Position numbers and translations under genes: made by a program | In this document: positions 52,240 to 61,272 of the stretch, in pieces | Layout: each line of letters begins with the position of its first letter | Position numbering within the stretch: the stretch's first letter is position 1 | Notes under the pieces: model-generated | Told to the model about the DNA's origin: nothing | Database searches by the model: none | Seen by the model: only the letters and a program-made list of their open reading frames with translations | Source of the DNA: Algoriphagus pacificus | GTDB lineage: Bacteria; Bacteroidota; Bacteroidia; Cytophagales; Cyclobacteriaceae | Length of the DNA stretch: 64,000 nucleotides | Assembly (NCBI RefSeq): GCF_017254845.1 | Contig: NZ_JAFKCU010000002.1 | Location: 930,001 to 994,000, forward strand | Reading direction: 5' to 3'

Positions 52240-53493
52240 ATGGAAGAACACAGCCCTCTTTTTACCAATGATGCCGTAGTTTTCGGGATTTTGATGGCCA
52301 TTTTGGCTTTTGTTTTTGCCACCTCGGCAAGTTCAAATTCCTTTTGGAAGAAATTTTACAAAGTGGTTCCGACCGTTCTGCTTTGCTATTTTATTCCCGC
52401 ATTGTTCAATTCTTTTGGGTTGATTTCTGGTGAAACTTCTGGAATTTATCAAGTCGCAAGCCGGTACTTACTACCTGCTTCTTTGGTTCTTTTTACTATA
52501 AGTATAGATCTAAAAAGCATTTTGAAATTAGGGCCAAAGGCATTGACGATGTTTTTGGCAGGTACAATTGGGATCATGTTGGGAGGTCCTTTGGCTTTGG
52601 CCACAGTCGGTTTTATCCAACCAGAATTATTGGGTGGAAGTGGGCCAGATGAGGTTTGGAGAGGATTAGCTACTATTGCGGGATCTTGGATTGGTGGTGG
52701 AGCAAATCAAACTGCCATGCTTCAAGTATTCGGAGCAAGCACTTCCTTGTTTAGCCAGATGATTGCTGTGGATGTTTTGATCGCCAGTTTATGGATGGCT
52801 GTATTGCTTTATTGGGCTGCAAAACCCGAAATCATAGATAATAAATTTAAAGCAGACAGTTCGGCTATCTATGCTCTAAGAGATAAAATTGAAAAGTTTA
52901 GGGAAGGAATCATGAGAATTCCCAGCCTTTCTGATACGATGATTATCCTCGGGGTTGGATTTGGGGTTACAGGATTGGCGCACTGGATGGCAGATGGTAT
53001 TGCACCTTGGATTGGTGAGAATTATCCCAATTTGAGCCAATATTCATTGGATTCAGCCTTTTTCTGGATAGTTGTTATTGCTACCACTGCTGGCTTATTG
53101 CTATCATTTACCAAAGCAAGGAATCTAGAAGGAGCTGGAGCATCTCGAATGGGTAGCGTTTTATTATATGTGTTAGTCGCATCCATTGGGATGCAGATGG
53201 ATTTATTGGCAATTTTTGAATCCCCAATTCTATTCTTGATAGGTATTCTATGGATGTTTTTTCATATACTCATTATGCTTGTGGTAGCATATTTGATCAA
53301 AGCCCCTTTCTTCTATGTGGCTGTGGGGTCTCAGGCAAATGTAGGCGGAGCAGCATCTGCTCCAATTGTAGCATCTGCATTTGATCCATCATTGGCTCCA
53401 GTAGGTGTGCTTTTAGCGGTCTTGGGTTATGCTGCGGGAACTTATGGTGCCTATCTTTGTGGTTTGATGATGCAGGCAATTTCAGGAGGTTAA
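52240..53493 (+). CDS. DUF819-family membrane protein
   Basis: 417 aa with about 10-12 membrane helices. Family features: early VVFGILMAILAFVFATS, WKKFYKVVPTVLLCYFIPAL, the central TIAGSWIGGGANQTAMLQVF and the C-terminal VGSQANVGGAASAPIVASAF, two inverted Gly/Asn/Ala-rich repeats that look like transporter re-entrant loops. DUF819 proteins are of unknown function, thought to be transporters of the auxin-efflux / CPA kind. The next gene starts at the base after its stop. Confidence 0.87.
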   Translation: MEEHSPLFTNDAVVFGILMAILAFVFATSASSNSFWKKFYKVVPTVLLCYFIPALFNSFGLISGETSGIYQVASRYLLPASLVLFTISIDLKSILKLGPKALTMFLAGTIGIMLGGPLALATVGFIQPELLGGSGPDEVWRGLATIAGSWIGGGANQTAMLQVFGASTSLFSQMIAVDVLIASLWMAVLLYWAAKPEIIDNKFKADSSAIYALRDKIEKFREGIMRIPSLSDTMIILGVGFGVTGLAHWMADGIAPWIGENYPNLSQYSLDSAFFWIVVIATTAGLLLSFTKARNLEGAGASRMGSVLLYVLVASIGMQMDLLAIFESPILFLIGILWMFFHILIMLVVAYLIKAPFFYVAVGSQANVGGAASAPIVASAFDPSLAPVGVLLAVLGYAAGTYGAYLCGLMMQAISGG

Positions 53494-53736
53494 ATGAATT
53501 CTAATCGGAAACTTATATTTATCTGTGGTGGATCGGATTGTAAAAAATGCGGTTCCAAAGAGCTTAGAAAAGAAATTCAAAGAGAAACAAAGACTGGAGA
53601 GCTTAAAGGTTCTTGTAAAATCATTCGAACCAAATGCATGGATTTTTGTAAAAGTGGTCCAGTCGTTATAGTAGGGGAGCAAATTATTAAAAAAGCAACA
53701 AGCCAAAAGGTATTCACTCAACTAAAAAAGTCCTGA
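53494..53736 (+). CDS. Thioredoxin-like [2Fe-2S] ferredoxin (small)
   Basis: 80 aa. CGGSDCKKCG near the N-terminus (about 11-20) and TKCMDFCKSGPVVIV (about 47-61) give the four-cysteine C-x8-12-C...C-x3-C pattern of thioredoxin-like 2Fe-2S ferredoxins (Shethna / NuoE-like fold). One-electron carrier in the cytoplasm. It starts immediately after the DUF819 stop (zero spacing), so the two genes are coupled, and its stop codon lies inside the terminator. Confidence 0.82.
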   Translation: MNSNRKLIFICGGSDCKKCGSKELRKEIQRETKTGELKGSCKIIRTKCMDFCKSGPVVIVGEQIIKKATSQKVFTQLKKS

Positions 53737-53750
53737 TTTCTCAGGACTTT
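53727..53750. terminator. Bidirectional terminator between ferredoxin and ybjQ-like genes
   Basis: AAAGTCCTGA (53727-53736), loop TTTC, TCAGGACTTT (53741-53750). The 10-bp stem includes the ferredoxin stop codon and is T-rich on both sides. Confidence 0.85.
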
Positions 53751-53754
53751 CATT

Positions 53755-54075
53755 TTATATTTTCGAAATTTTTACTGCGGTTCCGCTTACCGTTACCATT
53801 AACATTCCGTCTCGAATCGTCTCATAGTCTAGGTCAATTCCTACTACTGCAGTCGCTCCAAAAGTTCTTGCCTGCATTTCCATTTCTGTCATGGCTGTCG
53901 CTTTTGCCTCTCTCAAAACTTGCTCATATGCAGAGGACCTTCCTCCAACAATATCTGTGATACTGGCGAAAAAGTCTTTAAAGACATTAGCTCCAATAAT
54001 GGTTTCTCCGGAAACAACTCCTAAATAACTGTCAATGCGGTAACCGTCTAGGCTGGGTGTAGTTGAAATAATCAT
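53755..54075 (-). CDS. YbjQ-family protein (PF01906, heavy-metal-binding-type)
   Basis: 106 aa, same length as E. coli YbjQ (107 aa). Conserved segments: [20 protein letters not shown] at the start, [21 protein letters not shown] and [16 protein letters not shown]. The frame is open 54 bp further upstream (54129), but the ATG at 54075 gives the family N-terminus and is chosen. Function uncertain; the family forms pentamers. Divergent from the large hybrid kinase. Confidence 0.9.
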   Translation of the reverse strand: MIISTTPSLDGYRIDSYLGVVSGETIIGANVFKDFFASITDIVGGRSSAYEQVLREAKATAMTEMEMQARTFGATAVVGIDLDYETIRDGMLMVTVSGTAVKISKI

Positions 54076-54229
54076 AAAGTGGTTTTTGAATTTTGAATAA
54101 ATTAATTTCCAAGATATCACGGATTTCATAGAATGATGGTTTTGATTTTCTTTTTTTGGGTCACCAACTTTAGAACTATCGATTAAATTTTATTTTGATG
54201 AGTCGGAAATAAGACTTGGTTATTAAAGT

Positions 54230-54237
54230 TACTTTTG
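54230..54237 (+). promoter_or_regulatory. -7 element upstream of the hybrid kinase (TACTTTTG)
   Basis: Perfect TAnnTTTG 68 bp before the ATG at 54305, no TTTG at -33. Confidence 0.5.
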
Positions 54238-54304
54238 GCCATATTAGCTGTCATTTTATAACTTTAGTGTAAAACATTGGAGTCATAAAAGTGGATTCCC
54301 AGCT

Positions 54305-57300
54305 ATGACAAAGTTTCAACAATTCGATATTTCTGATTTCTTCGATCAAATGAGCGAACCGCTTTTTTTGATTGATTCTGAGGAAATACTTTTTTTTAAT
54401 AAGCACTTCAGGTCGAATTTTGAGCTTTTGGAAGATGATTGGAAGCTTTTTATTGATAATCCCTCTGTGCAGGAAAACATGGAGAGATATTTTAAAGGTG
54501 AAGAGCTCAAACAAATATCTTTTTACAAATCATTAAAAACCCATGCTTCAGAATTCCACCTTTTTGAGTGGAGTTTTGTGCCTTTGCCATCAAGCTACTC
54601 CGATAGATTTTTAATCCTTAAAGGTGTTAGATCCAAGTTCTATGCAGAATACATGCAGGCTGATCAGCCGGGTAATACCTTAGAGCAAGCAAATTATAAC
54701 CTAAGGTATTTAGAGAGTATTCTGAATAATACCCATGATTTGATTACTGTCTTAGACAAGGATGGAAATTATAAATTCATCGGTCCATCTGTGGGTCAAA
54801 AGCTTGGGTATAAAGTAGAGGATATCGTAGGTAAGAATTTCAAGGATTTTATTCAGGCGGGAATCATAAAAGTTGTAAAAGGTAGTTTTGAGGAGGTCCT
54901 GCAAACAGATCAAGAAGTCAATATTGATTTTTGGATCATGAAGGAAAATGGCACCAAATTATACATCGAGTGCTACGCCAAAAATCTACTCAATCACCAG
55001 CATATCAAAGGTATAATATTCAGTGCCAGAGATGTTACAGAATATAAGGAAACAGATCTATCGCTACAAAGACGCTATGAGCTTGAGAATTTAATCAATA
55101 AAATTTCGTCTCATCTTATTAATGAAAACCCCAAAGAGCTGAAGAAAAACTTGGGAGAGGCATTGTCTTATGTAAGTGGTTTTTTGAATGCGAGTTGGTC
55201 AAAGATCTTGATTAGAAGCTCCGAAACTGGAAAGTTTGAAGCTTTAAATGAATGGAAATCTGAATCATTCGAAAAAGGTGATGTTCCAAAATCGGAAAGT
55301 TTAGAAACGGCGATTTCTGAAAAATTTGAATCCGATAATTATGAAAAAGTAAAATTGCTTCGATGGTCTGAAGACCTCTCGATTTTGTTTATTCCCATGA
55401 TTTCTTCCCAGCGACTGAAAGGAGTTGTTTTGTTGGGTATAAAACAAGAGGATTTAAAGCAAGAAGAAAGTCAGTTTCAGGTTTTAAGACAGTTAGGTGA
55501 TGTTTTGTCTGGTTCTTACCAAGGCAATCAGCTGCTCAGGAAGATTGAACGAAATGAGAATCTTCTGGCTACTACAGAGCTTTTAGCTAAGTCAGGTTCT
55601 TGGAGATATAGCCAGCACAGAGGACGTTTTCATTTTTCGGGTGGTCTGGCACATATGTTTGGCTTAGGTTCCAGTCCCACATATGCCAAGTTTTCTACTA
55701 TGATTTATAGTATAGATAAGCCATTCAGGGCAGAGTTTATACAGAATCTGAAAACCACTATCGCTACTCAGAAATCTACCTCTGGAGAATTCACAATGCT
55801 TTCTCCAGATAAAAAGAAAGCGATAATCAGCTATGAAATTGATGCCAGAACTCATTTTTTCAATAAGAGTCTGGAGGTCTTTGGCTTCTGTACGGATATC
55901 ACCCATAAACGAGCCTCTGAAGAATACTTATTGCTACAATCCCAGATTCTTGCCCAAGTATCTGATCCTATTGCAGTGACTGACTTAGATTTGAATTTTA
56001 TCTATGTGAACGAGGCTGCAATGAAGCTTTGTAAGATTGATGAAAAGGAAGAATTTCAGGGAAGTATTTATAAGTTTTTTGAATTTGAAAATCTGGAAAG
56101 TTCCCTTGAGGAAATTATCCGACATCAGGAAATTGGAGCTTTATGGGAAAAAGAGATTTTCATCAAAATCTGTGGCAATCAGGCAGAGCCATTTGATGTT
56201 TCCGTTCAGGCGATTCATTCTGATAAAAATGAGAAGATCGGCTACTCTTTTGTGCTGAGGAATTTAAAGGAAAAATATGCCTCTGAACAATTAGCCAATA
56301 GGGCTAAAATGATTGTCGAAAATAGCCCGGCGGTACTTTTCCGGGTGAATCCAAACGAGGATTTTCAAATAGTTTATATTTCTGAAAACATCAGCCGATT
56401 TGGATATAATTCAAAAGAACTGATGGAGTCCAAGAAATCATTTTTGGATTTATTATATCCTGAAGATGCCAGAATGATCCGTGAGAAGTCAAAGTTGATT
56501 AAGACTTCGCAGGGTGTTCATTCCTTCTCTGGATCCTATCGCATGAGAAAATCAGATGGGACTTATGTGTGGATAGAAGATCAAACCCAAGATGTAAAAG
56601 ATGAAACCGGCAAAATTATCCTTCATGAAGGATTAATGCAGGATATCAATGACAGGAAAAACCTGGAAGTGATCAATGAAGAACGGGATCGACAGTATAG
56701 AATTCTGGCTTCAAATATTCCCGGGACTAACATCTTTTTACTGGACAAAGAGCGAAAGTATATCGTAGCAGAAGGAACCAATTTTGAAAATTGGGGTATG
56801 AAACGAGAGGACTTCGAAGGGAAGTTTTTGTGGGAAGTTCATCTAACACCGTACGAAGAAGTTACTCTTTTGCTTGATCGGGTTTATTACGAAAGGGAGA
56901 TTATTGATTCTGAATTTGAGATCAATGGGAGATATTACTCCAGAACATTCAGGCCTATTGTCATTCAGGATCAGGTAGAGTTTGTGCTAAGTATCATTCG
57001 TGATATCACAGATGAACATCAGGCCAAACTTGACTTGCTTCAATCAGAAGCCAAATACAGAACTTTGGTAGAGGAATCTACTGAAATCATATTCTCACTA
57101 ACGGAGACATTCATTTTACAATATGTTTCTCCAAATGTGCATCAATTTTTAGGGTATCATGCAGAAGATGTAATCGGTAGGAGCATCTTTGAATTTTTGA
57201 ATCCAGATGATATGGGCGAGTTCCAGAAAATACTGGAAACTACCTCTGATTTCCTTGCGCAAAACCAATTCTTGGAATTTAGACTAATGCATAAGAATGG

Positions 57301-58600
57301 GGAATATAAAGTGTTTAATTCCAATGGAAAGCTAATCCATGATAATTCTGGTAAAGCAAAATACTACACCGGAATAGCTAGGGATATTTCTAAACTGAAA
57401 GAGGCACAGCGGGAATTGCTGAAGGCAAAAGAAAATGCAGAACAAGCGTCTTTGATCAAATCTCAATTCCTATCTGTGATGAGTCATGAGATCCGAACAC
57501 CGATGAATGCGGTTATTGGTCTTTCTCATTTATTGGTGGAGGAAAATCCTAGGCCGGATCAATTGGAAAACCTGAAAACTTTGCAGTTTTCGGCAGAGAA
57601 TCTCATGGCTCTGATTAATGATATTTTAGATTATAACAAAATCGATTCGGGTAAGCTTGAATTGGAGTTGCTCCCATTTGATCTGAAGAATGTAATCAAT
57701 AGAATCGTCCATTCCCATAGCTTCCAGGCCAGTGAAAAATCATTGAAAGTTTCCTGTGAATTTGATCCGAATACACCAAAACTGGTTTTGGGGGATCAGG
57801 TCAGATTAGGTCAGATTATCAATAACCTTGTTTCCAATGCTATCAAATTTACTGATAAGGGTTATGTGAAAATCAGCCTTAGCGAGCTGAAAAGGGAAGA
57901 GGGTTATTCTACTATGAAATTTGTTTTTGAGGATTCTGGTATCGGAATTCCAGAGGATAAGATCAATAGTATTTTTGAGGCGTTTACCCAAGCTTCCTCA
58001 TCAACTACTAGAAAATATGGTGGCACAGGTTTGGGACTTGCTATTGTAAAGAGGCTTGTAGAATTGTTTGGTGGAACAATATCAGTTAGACCGAATCCAT
58101 CAGGTGGAAGTATTTTTGAATTTTCAGTCAAATTCAAAGTTGAGGAGGATGATAAAAAAGCTGAAAAGGGAGTAACCTACGCCTCCTCAAAATCCCTAAA
58201 GGATGCCTCAATATTAGTTGCTGAAGACAATTATGTCAATCAGATCCTGATCCAGAAATTCCTTAAGAAATGGCATGCCGGAAATTTGGTCATAGCTTCT
58301 GATGGAGAAGAAGCGCTTGAAGCTTTCAAAAATGGATCATTTAATTTGGTTTTGCTTGATTTGCAAATGCCAGTAATGGATGGCTTTTCTGTTGCTAAAA
58401 TGATCAGGTCGCTTCCGGATAAGAAAAAACGAAAAGTTCCGATTTTGGCTCTGACGGCTACTTCATTGCATGAAATCAAGGAAGAGCTGAAATCCATTGG
58501 TTTTGATGATTTTGTGCCCAAGCCTTTTGTCCCGGAGGTACTCTATGATAAATTAATCAAGCACCTTAACAGGAAAGATCACTCTGATATTTCGTTTTAG
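54305..58600 (+). CDS. Soluble multi-PAS hybrid sensor histidine kinase / response regulator
   Basis: 1431 aa without membrane segments, so a cytoplasmic sensor. In order: a divergent N-terminal PAS-like part, PAS at about 130-245 (GNYKFIGPSVGQKLGYKVEDIVGKNF, in parts), GAF-like at about 262-400, then about five further PAS/PAC units to about residue 1035, HisKA with the phospho-His H1061 (VMSHEIRTPMNAVIGLSH), HATPase with N-box NLVSNAIKFTDKG and G-box GGTGLGLAIVKRL, and a REC domain (about 1302-1420) with phospho-acceptor D1352 (LVLLDLQMPVMDG). The intact His and Asp support a phosphorelay; no HPt or output gene is adjacent. The ligand cannot be read from the sequence. Confidence 0.92.
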   Translation: MTKFQQFDISDFFDQMSEPLFLIDSEEILFFNKHFRSNFELLEDDWKLFIDNPSVQENMERYFKGEELKQISFYKSLKTHASEFHLFEWSFVPLPSSYSDRFLILKGVRSKFYAEYMQADQPGNTLEQANYNLRYLESILNNTHDLITVLDKDGNYKFIGPSVGQKLGYKVEDIVGKNFKDFIQAGIIKVVKGSFEEVLQTDQEVNIDFWIMKENGTKLYIECYAKNLLNHQHIKGIIFSARDVTEYKETDLSLQRRYELENLINKISSHLINENPKELKKNLGEALSYVSGFLNASWSKILIRSSETGKFEALNEWKSESFEKGDVPKSESLETAISEKFESDNYEKVKLLRWSEDLSILFIPMISSQRLKGVVLLGIKQEDLKQEESQFQVLRQLGDVLSGSYQGNQLLRKIERNENLLATTELLAKSGSWRYSQHRGRFHFSGGLAHMFGLGSSPTYAKFSTMIYSIDKPFRAEFIQNLKTTIATQKSTSGEFTMLSPDKKKAIISYEIDARTHFFNKSLEVFGFCTDITHKRASEEYLLLQSQILAQVSDPIAVTDLDLNFIYVNEAAMKLCKIDEKEEFQGSIYKFFEFENLESSLEEIIRHQEIGALWEKEIFIKICGNQAEPFDVSVQAIHSDKNEKIGYSFVLRNLKEKYASEQLANRAKMIVENSPAVLFRVNPNEDFQIVYISENISRFGYNSKELMESKKSFLDLLYPEDARMIREKSKLIKTSQGVHSFSGSYRMRKSDGTYVWIEDQTQDVKDETGKIILHEGLMQDINDRKNLEVINEERDRQYRILASNIPGTNIFLLDKERKYIVAEGTNFENWGMKREDFEGKFLWEVHLTPYEEVTLLLDRVYYEREIIDSEFEINGRYYSRTFRPIVIQDQVEFVLSIIRDITDEHQAKLDLLQSEAKYRTLVEESTEIIFSLTETFILQYVSPNVHQFLGYHAEDVIGRSIFEFLNPDDMGEFQKILETTSDFLAQNQFLEFRLMHKNGEYKVFNSNGKLIHDNSGKAKYYTGIARDISKLKEAQRELLKAKENAEQASLIKSQFLSVMSHEIRTPMNAVIGLSHLLVEENPRPDQLENLKTLQFSAENLMALINDILDYNKIDSGKLELELLPFDLKNVINRIVHSHSFQASEKSLKVSCEFDPNTPKLVLGDQVRLGQIINNLVSNAIKFTDKGYVKISLSELKREEGYSTMKFVFEDSGIGIPEDKINSIFEAFTQASSSTTRKYGGTGLGLAIVKRLVELFGGTISVRPNPSGGSIFEFSVKFKVEEDDKKAEKGVTYASSKSLKDASILVAEDNYVNQILIQKFLKKWHAGNLVIASDGEEALEAFKNGSFNLVLLDLQMPVMDGFSVAKMIRSLPDKKKRKVPILALTATSLHEIKEELKSIGFDDFVPKPFVPEVLYDKLIKHLNRKDHSDISF

Positions 58601-58603
58601 CAT

Positions 58604-58611
58604 TAATTTTG
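58604..58611 (+). promoter_or_regulatory. -7 element upstream of the 58659 gene (TAATTTTG)
   Basis: Perfect TAnnTTTG 48 bp before the ATG at 58659, starting 4 bp after the kinase stop, so this gene can be transcribed separately. Confidence 0.5.
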
Positions 58612-58658
58612 CCTGCAAGGAAGCTTGTCTGTAGACTGGTTTCAAACAGAGTAAATTC

Positions 58659-59975
58659 ATGCCCTTTTTTTTACGTATTTCTTTCATCACCTTATTTCTA
58701 GGCTTCACTTTAAGTCTTTCTGCTCAGCAACTTGTGACCAAAAGGTCTGCATTTTATGTGATGGCTGGAACTTCGGGTGCCAAATTGAGGCAACTTGACC
58801 AGCTGCTGGAGGATAGGGGATTGACGGGGTTGAGAAATAAATACCATACGATTGGTTTGGGATATCAGGCCCGTTACAATGATTTTGTAATTGGAATGGA
58901 ATTGTACCACAACAGGGGATCAAAAAGTGAATTTGATGATTATGCTTTGAACTACAGGACTTCCAGAGCTTTGCTTAATGTGGGGTATGCTTTTATAGAG
59001 GAGTCCAAATTCCAATTGATTCATTACATGTCGATTGGAGCAGGTTTTTTGAACTTCCAGATGTTGCCAAAGCATCATACAGACAACTTAGACGCTTTTT
59101 TATCAGATCCCGCTGAGGGATTTTTACTTCGGAAAAAAGACATCCAAAAAGGCTCACAATATTATGGCAACCTATTGACCGAAACTGGTTTTCAACTGAG
59201 TTACGATTTTGATTTGCCAGGAAGAAAAGAAGCATTGGAAATATTGCTTAAGCTTGGTTATTCTTTCAGTCCTTTTGAGGGAAAATGGAATCTAAATGGA
59301 GTTTCATTTGACAATGCCCAAAGTGGAGCTTTTGTCAGAGTTGGAGCTGGTTTGACTTTGCCGGATAGAAATTTCTTTTACAAAGACGCAACAGTTGGTA
59401 TTTACCTCCTGAGAGGGATCCATTTTACCTCACCAGATCGATTCAATGAGAAATTAGAAGAAGCTGGTTTAAATCCTTTGGATGGATCACCTTCGAATTG
59501 GGGATTGAGAATCTTGGGAGAAACCGGGTCCTTTTTATACGGAGCGGATATCTTCAATTTGGCGATGAGTGGTTCTGCCAATAATCTCAGAAACCATTCA
59601 CTAAATAGCCTTCGTGTTTATGGAAATATGGGGATGAAATTTATCCAGTTTAAAAATATTGCAATCGGTGGATTGGCTGGCTTTGGATATGGAAATATCA
59701 GATATACATTGTCGAAAAAAGACAAACCAGATTTTCCAGAATTGTTCGAAGAAAGAAAGTTTGACGGATACCTCAAAAACAGTGGTTTGATGGCTAAACC
59801 AGAGCTCTTTGTCGAGTATGGAATCCCAATGGGAAAAAGGAATCTTTTCGATCTGGTTTTAAATACCTCTGTAGGCTACGAACTTCCTTTAGCAAACTAT
59901 AAATTAGGTGATTTGAGCATGTCAAGTTACATGGCTGCTCCTTATTTAAGTTTTGGAATAGGCTTGAGGCCTTAA
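58659..59975 (+). CDS. Outer-membrane-type beta-barrel protein of unknown function
   Basis: 438 aa. Signal peptide (MPFFLRISFITLFLGFTLSL, cleavage near SAQ). The rest alternates strands with aromatic girdles (YHTIGLGYQARYNDFVIGMELYH, LLNVGYAFIEESKFQLIHYM, in parts) and ends SYMAAPYLSFGIGLRP, as in barrel proteins of the porin-like family. A later LRGIHFTSPDRFNEKLEEAG segment may be an extracellular loop. No specific family recognised. It is a single gene; the following riboswitch has its own promoter. Confidence 0.75.
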   Translation: MPFFLRISFITLFLGFTLSLSAQQLVTKRSAFYVMAGTSGAKLRQLDQLLEDRGLTGLRNKYHTIGLGYQARYNDFVIGMELYHNRGSKSEFDDYALNYRTSRALLNVGYAFIEESKFQLIHYMSIGAGFLNFQMLPKHHTDNLDAFLSDPAEGFLLRKKDIQKGSQYYGNLLTETGFQLSYDFDLPGRKEALEILLKLGYSFSPFEGKWNLNGVSFDNAQSGAFVRVGAGLTLPDRNFFYKDATVGIYLLRGIHFTSPDRFNEKLEEAGLNPLDGSPSNWGLRILGETGSFLYGADIFNLAMSGSANNLRNHSLNSLRVYGNMGMKFIQFKNIAIGGLAGFGYGNIRYTLSKKDKPDFPELFEERKFDGYLKNSGLMAKPELFVEYGIPMGKRNLFDLVLNTSVGYELPLANYKLGDLSMSSYMAAPYLSFGIGLRP

Positions 59976-60047
59976 TACTTTTTTAAGATTAGCTCCTTTT
60001 ACTTGTCAAATTTGCGCTATCCCACTGTTTTATTGGTAAAATGATAT

Positions 60048-60055
60048 TACCTTTG
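60048..60055 (+). promoter_or_regulatory. -7 element of the SAM-riboswitch / metH promoter (TACCTTTG)
   Basis: Perfect TAnnTTTG, placed so that transcription should begin at about 60060-60062, exactly at the 5' strand of the riboswitch P1 helix. Confidence 0.65.
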
Positions 60056-60057
60056 GT

Positions 60058-60163
60058 CAGCTTATCGAGAAAGACCGAGGGAAGGGCCCGACGACGTCTT
60101 AGCAACCTGAACCAAGGTGCTAATTCCCATCCCGAAATTTCGGGAACAGATGAGCGGATGAGT
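60058..60163 (+). promoter_or_regulatory. SAM-I (S-box) riboswitch
   Basis: All conserved S-box parts are present in order: CTTATCGAGAAAG, GAGGGAAGGGCCC (P2 side), AGCAACCTGAACCAAGGTGC (P3), TAATTCC, then a P4 hairpin TCCCGAAATTTCGGGA (60129-60144) and the closing GATGAG (60149-60154), which pairs with CTTATC (60061-60066) to form P1. A 9-nt segment downstream (60188-60196) can pair with 60061-60069 instead of P1. The leader precedes metH, so SAM most likely lowers methionine-synthase expression, as is usual for this class. Confidence 0.95.
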
Positions 60164-60215
60164 CTTTGTACTTTTTTCCGTGGTTTGCTCGATAGGTTAT
60201 AGATTAAAACTGACG

Positions 60216-61268
60216 ATGCAAAACAGAACAGAACTCTTACTTCAGCAAATTTCAAATCGTATCTTGATTCTTGATGGTGCCATGGGTACCATGATTCAGC
60301 GATATACGCTGACAGAAGAGGATTTTAGAACTCCAGAGCTTGCCGATCACCCCAAATCCTTGAAGGGAAACAATGATTTGCTGTCTTTGAGCAGACCAGA
60401 TATAATTCAGGCTATTCATAGAGAGTATTTTGAAGCTGGGGCTGATATTATCGAGACCAATACATTTTCAGGTACTACGATTGCACAGGAAGACTATGGT
60501 TTGGCGCATTTGGCGTATGCAATCAATTTTGAGTCGGCTAAACTAGCCAAAGCAGTAGCTGAAGAGTACTCGGCAAAAACTCCTGATAAACCACGTTTTG
60601 TAGCAGGTGCTATTGGCCCAACAAATCGAACAGCTTCTCTTTCTCCAGATGTAAATGACCCTGGCTATAGAGCAATTACATTTGATCAATTGGCTACTGC
60701 TTATGCAGAGCAGGTGAGAGGTTTGTTGGATGGTGGGTCAGATATTTTATTGGTAGAAACTATTTTCGATACCTTAAATGCAAAAGCGGCCTTGTATGCA
60801 ATCCAAGATGTTTTTGAAGAAAGAAATATACCTTTAGATCCCAAAGATGGTGGGATTCCAATCATGATTTCCGGGACTATTACGGATGCCTCCGGAAGAA
60901 CACTTTCCGGACAAACTACAGAAGCTTTCTTGATTTCCATTTCACATGTGCCTTTGCTTTCCGTTGGTTTAAATTGTGCTTTAGGGGCAAAGGAATTAAG
61001 ACCTTACCTTAAAGTTTTGGCTCAAAAAGCACCATTTTATGTGAGTGCTTATCCTAATGCAGGCCTGCCGAATGAGTTTGGGGCCTACGATCAAGGAGCA
61101 AATGAGATGGCGGATCAAGTCAGAGATTTTTTAAAAGAAGGAATGCTGAATATTCTTGGGGGCTGCTGTGGCACCACTCCAGAACATATTTCAGCATTGG
61201 CTAAGCTATCCGCAGGTTTTCAGCCAAGAAAAATTAATCAAGAAGAAGTAGAAGAAACACTGGACTGA
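60216..61268 (+). CDS. metH: Methionine synthase, homocysteine-binding N-terminal polypeptide (split MetH)
   Basis: 350 aa, the S-methyltransferase (homocysteine-binding) module of MetH as a separate protein. Start at ATG 60216 ([11 protein letters not shown]); the frame opens upstream at 60180 inside the riboswitch leader and is not used. Family segments: [20 protein letters not shown] (19-38), [30 protein letters not shown] and the zinc-binding Cys residues at [14 protein letters not shown] and [13 protein letters not shown]. It binds zinc and homocysteine and receives the methyl group from cobalamin. It is separated by only 4 bp from the second half (61273). Confidence 0.95.
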   Translation: MQNRTELLLQQISNRILILDGAMGTMIQRYTLTEEDFRTPELADHPKSLKGNNDLLSLSRPDIIQAIHREYFEAGADIIETNTFSGTTIAQEDYGLAHLAYAINFESAKLAKAVAEEYSAKTPDKPRFVAGAIGPTNRTASLSPDVNDPGYRAITFDQLATAYAEQVRGLLDGGSDILLVETIFDTLNAKAALYAIQDVFEERNIPLDPKDGGIPIMISGTITDASGRTLSGQTTEAFLISISHVPLLSVGLNCALGAKELRPYLKVLAQKAPFYVSAYPNAGLPNEFGAYDQGANEMADQVRDFLKEGMLNILGGCCGTTPEHISALAKLSAGFQPRKINQEEVEETLD

Positions 61269-61272
61269 GGCG

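Noticed and set aside
60129-60144. Perfect palindrome TCCCGAAATTTCGGGA as a dispersed repeat
   Set aside because: It is the P4 hairpin of the SAM-I riboswitch, where a hairpin is expected.
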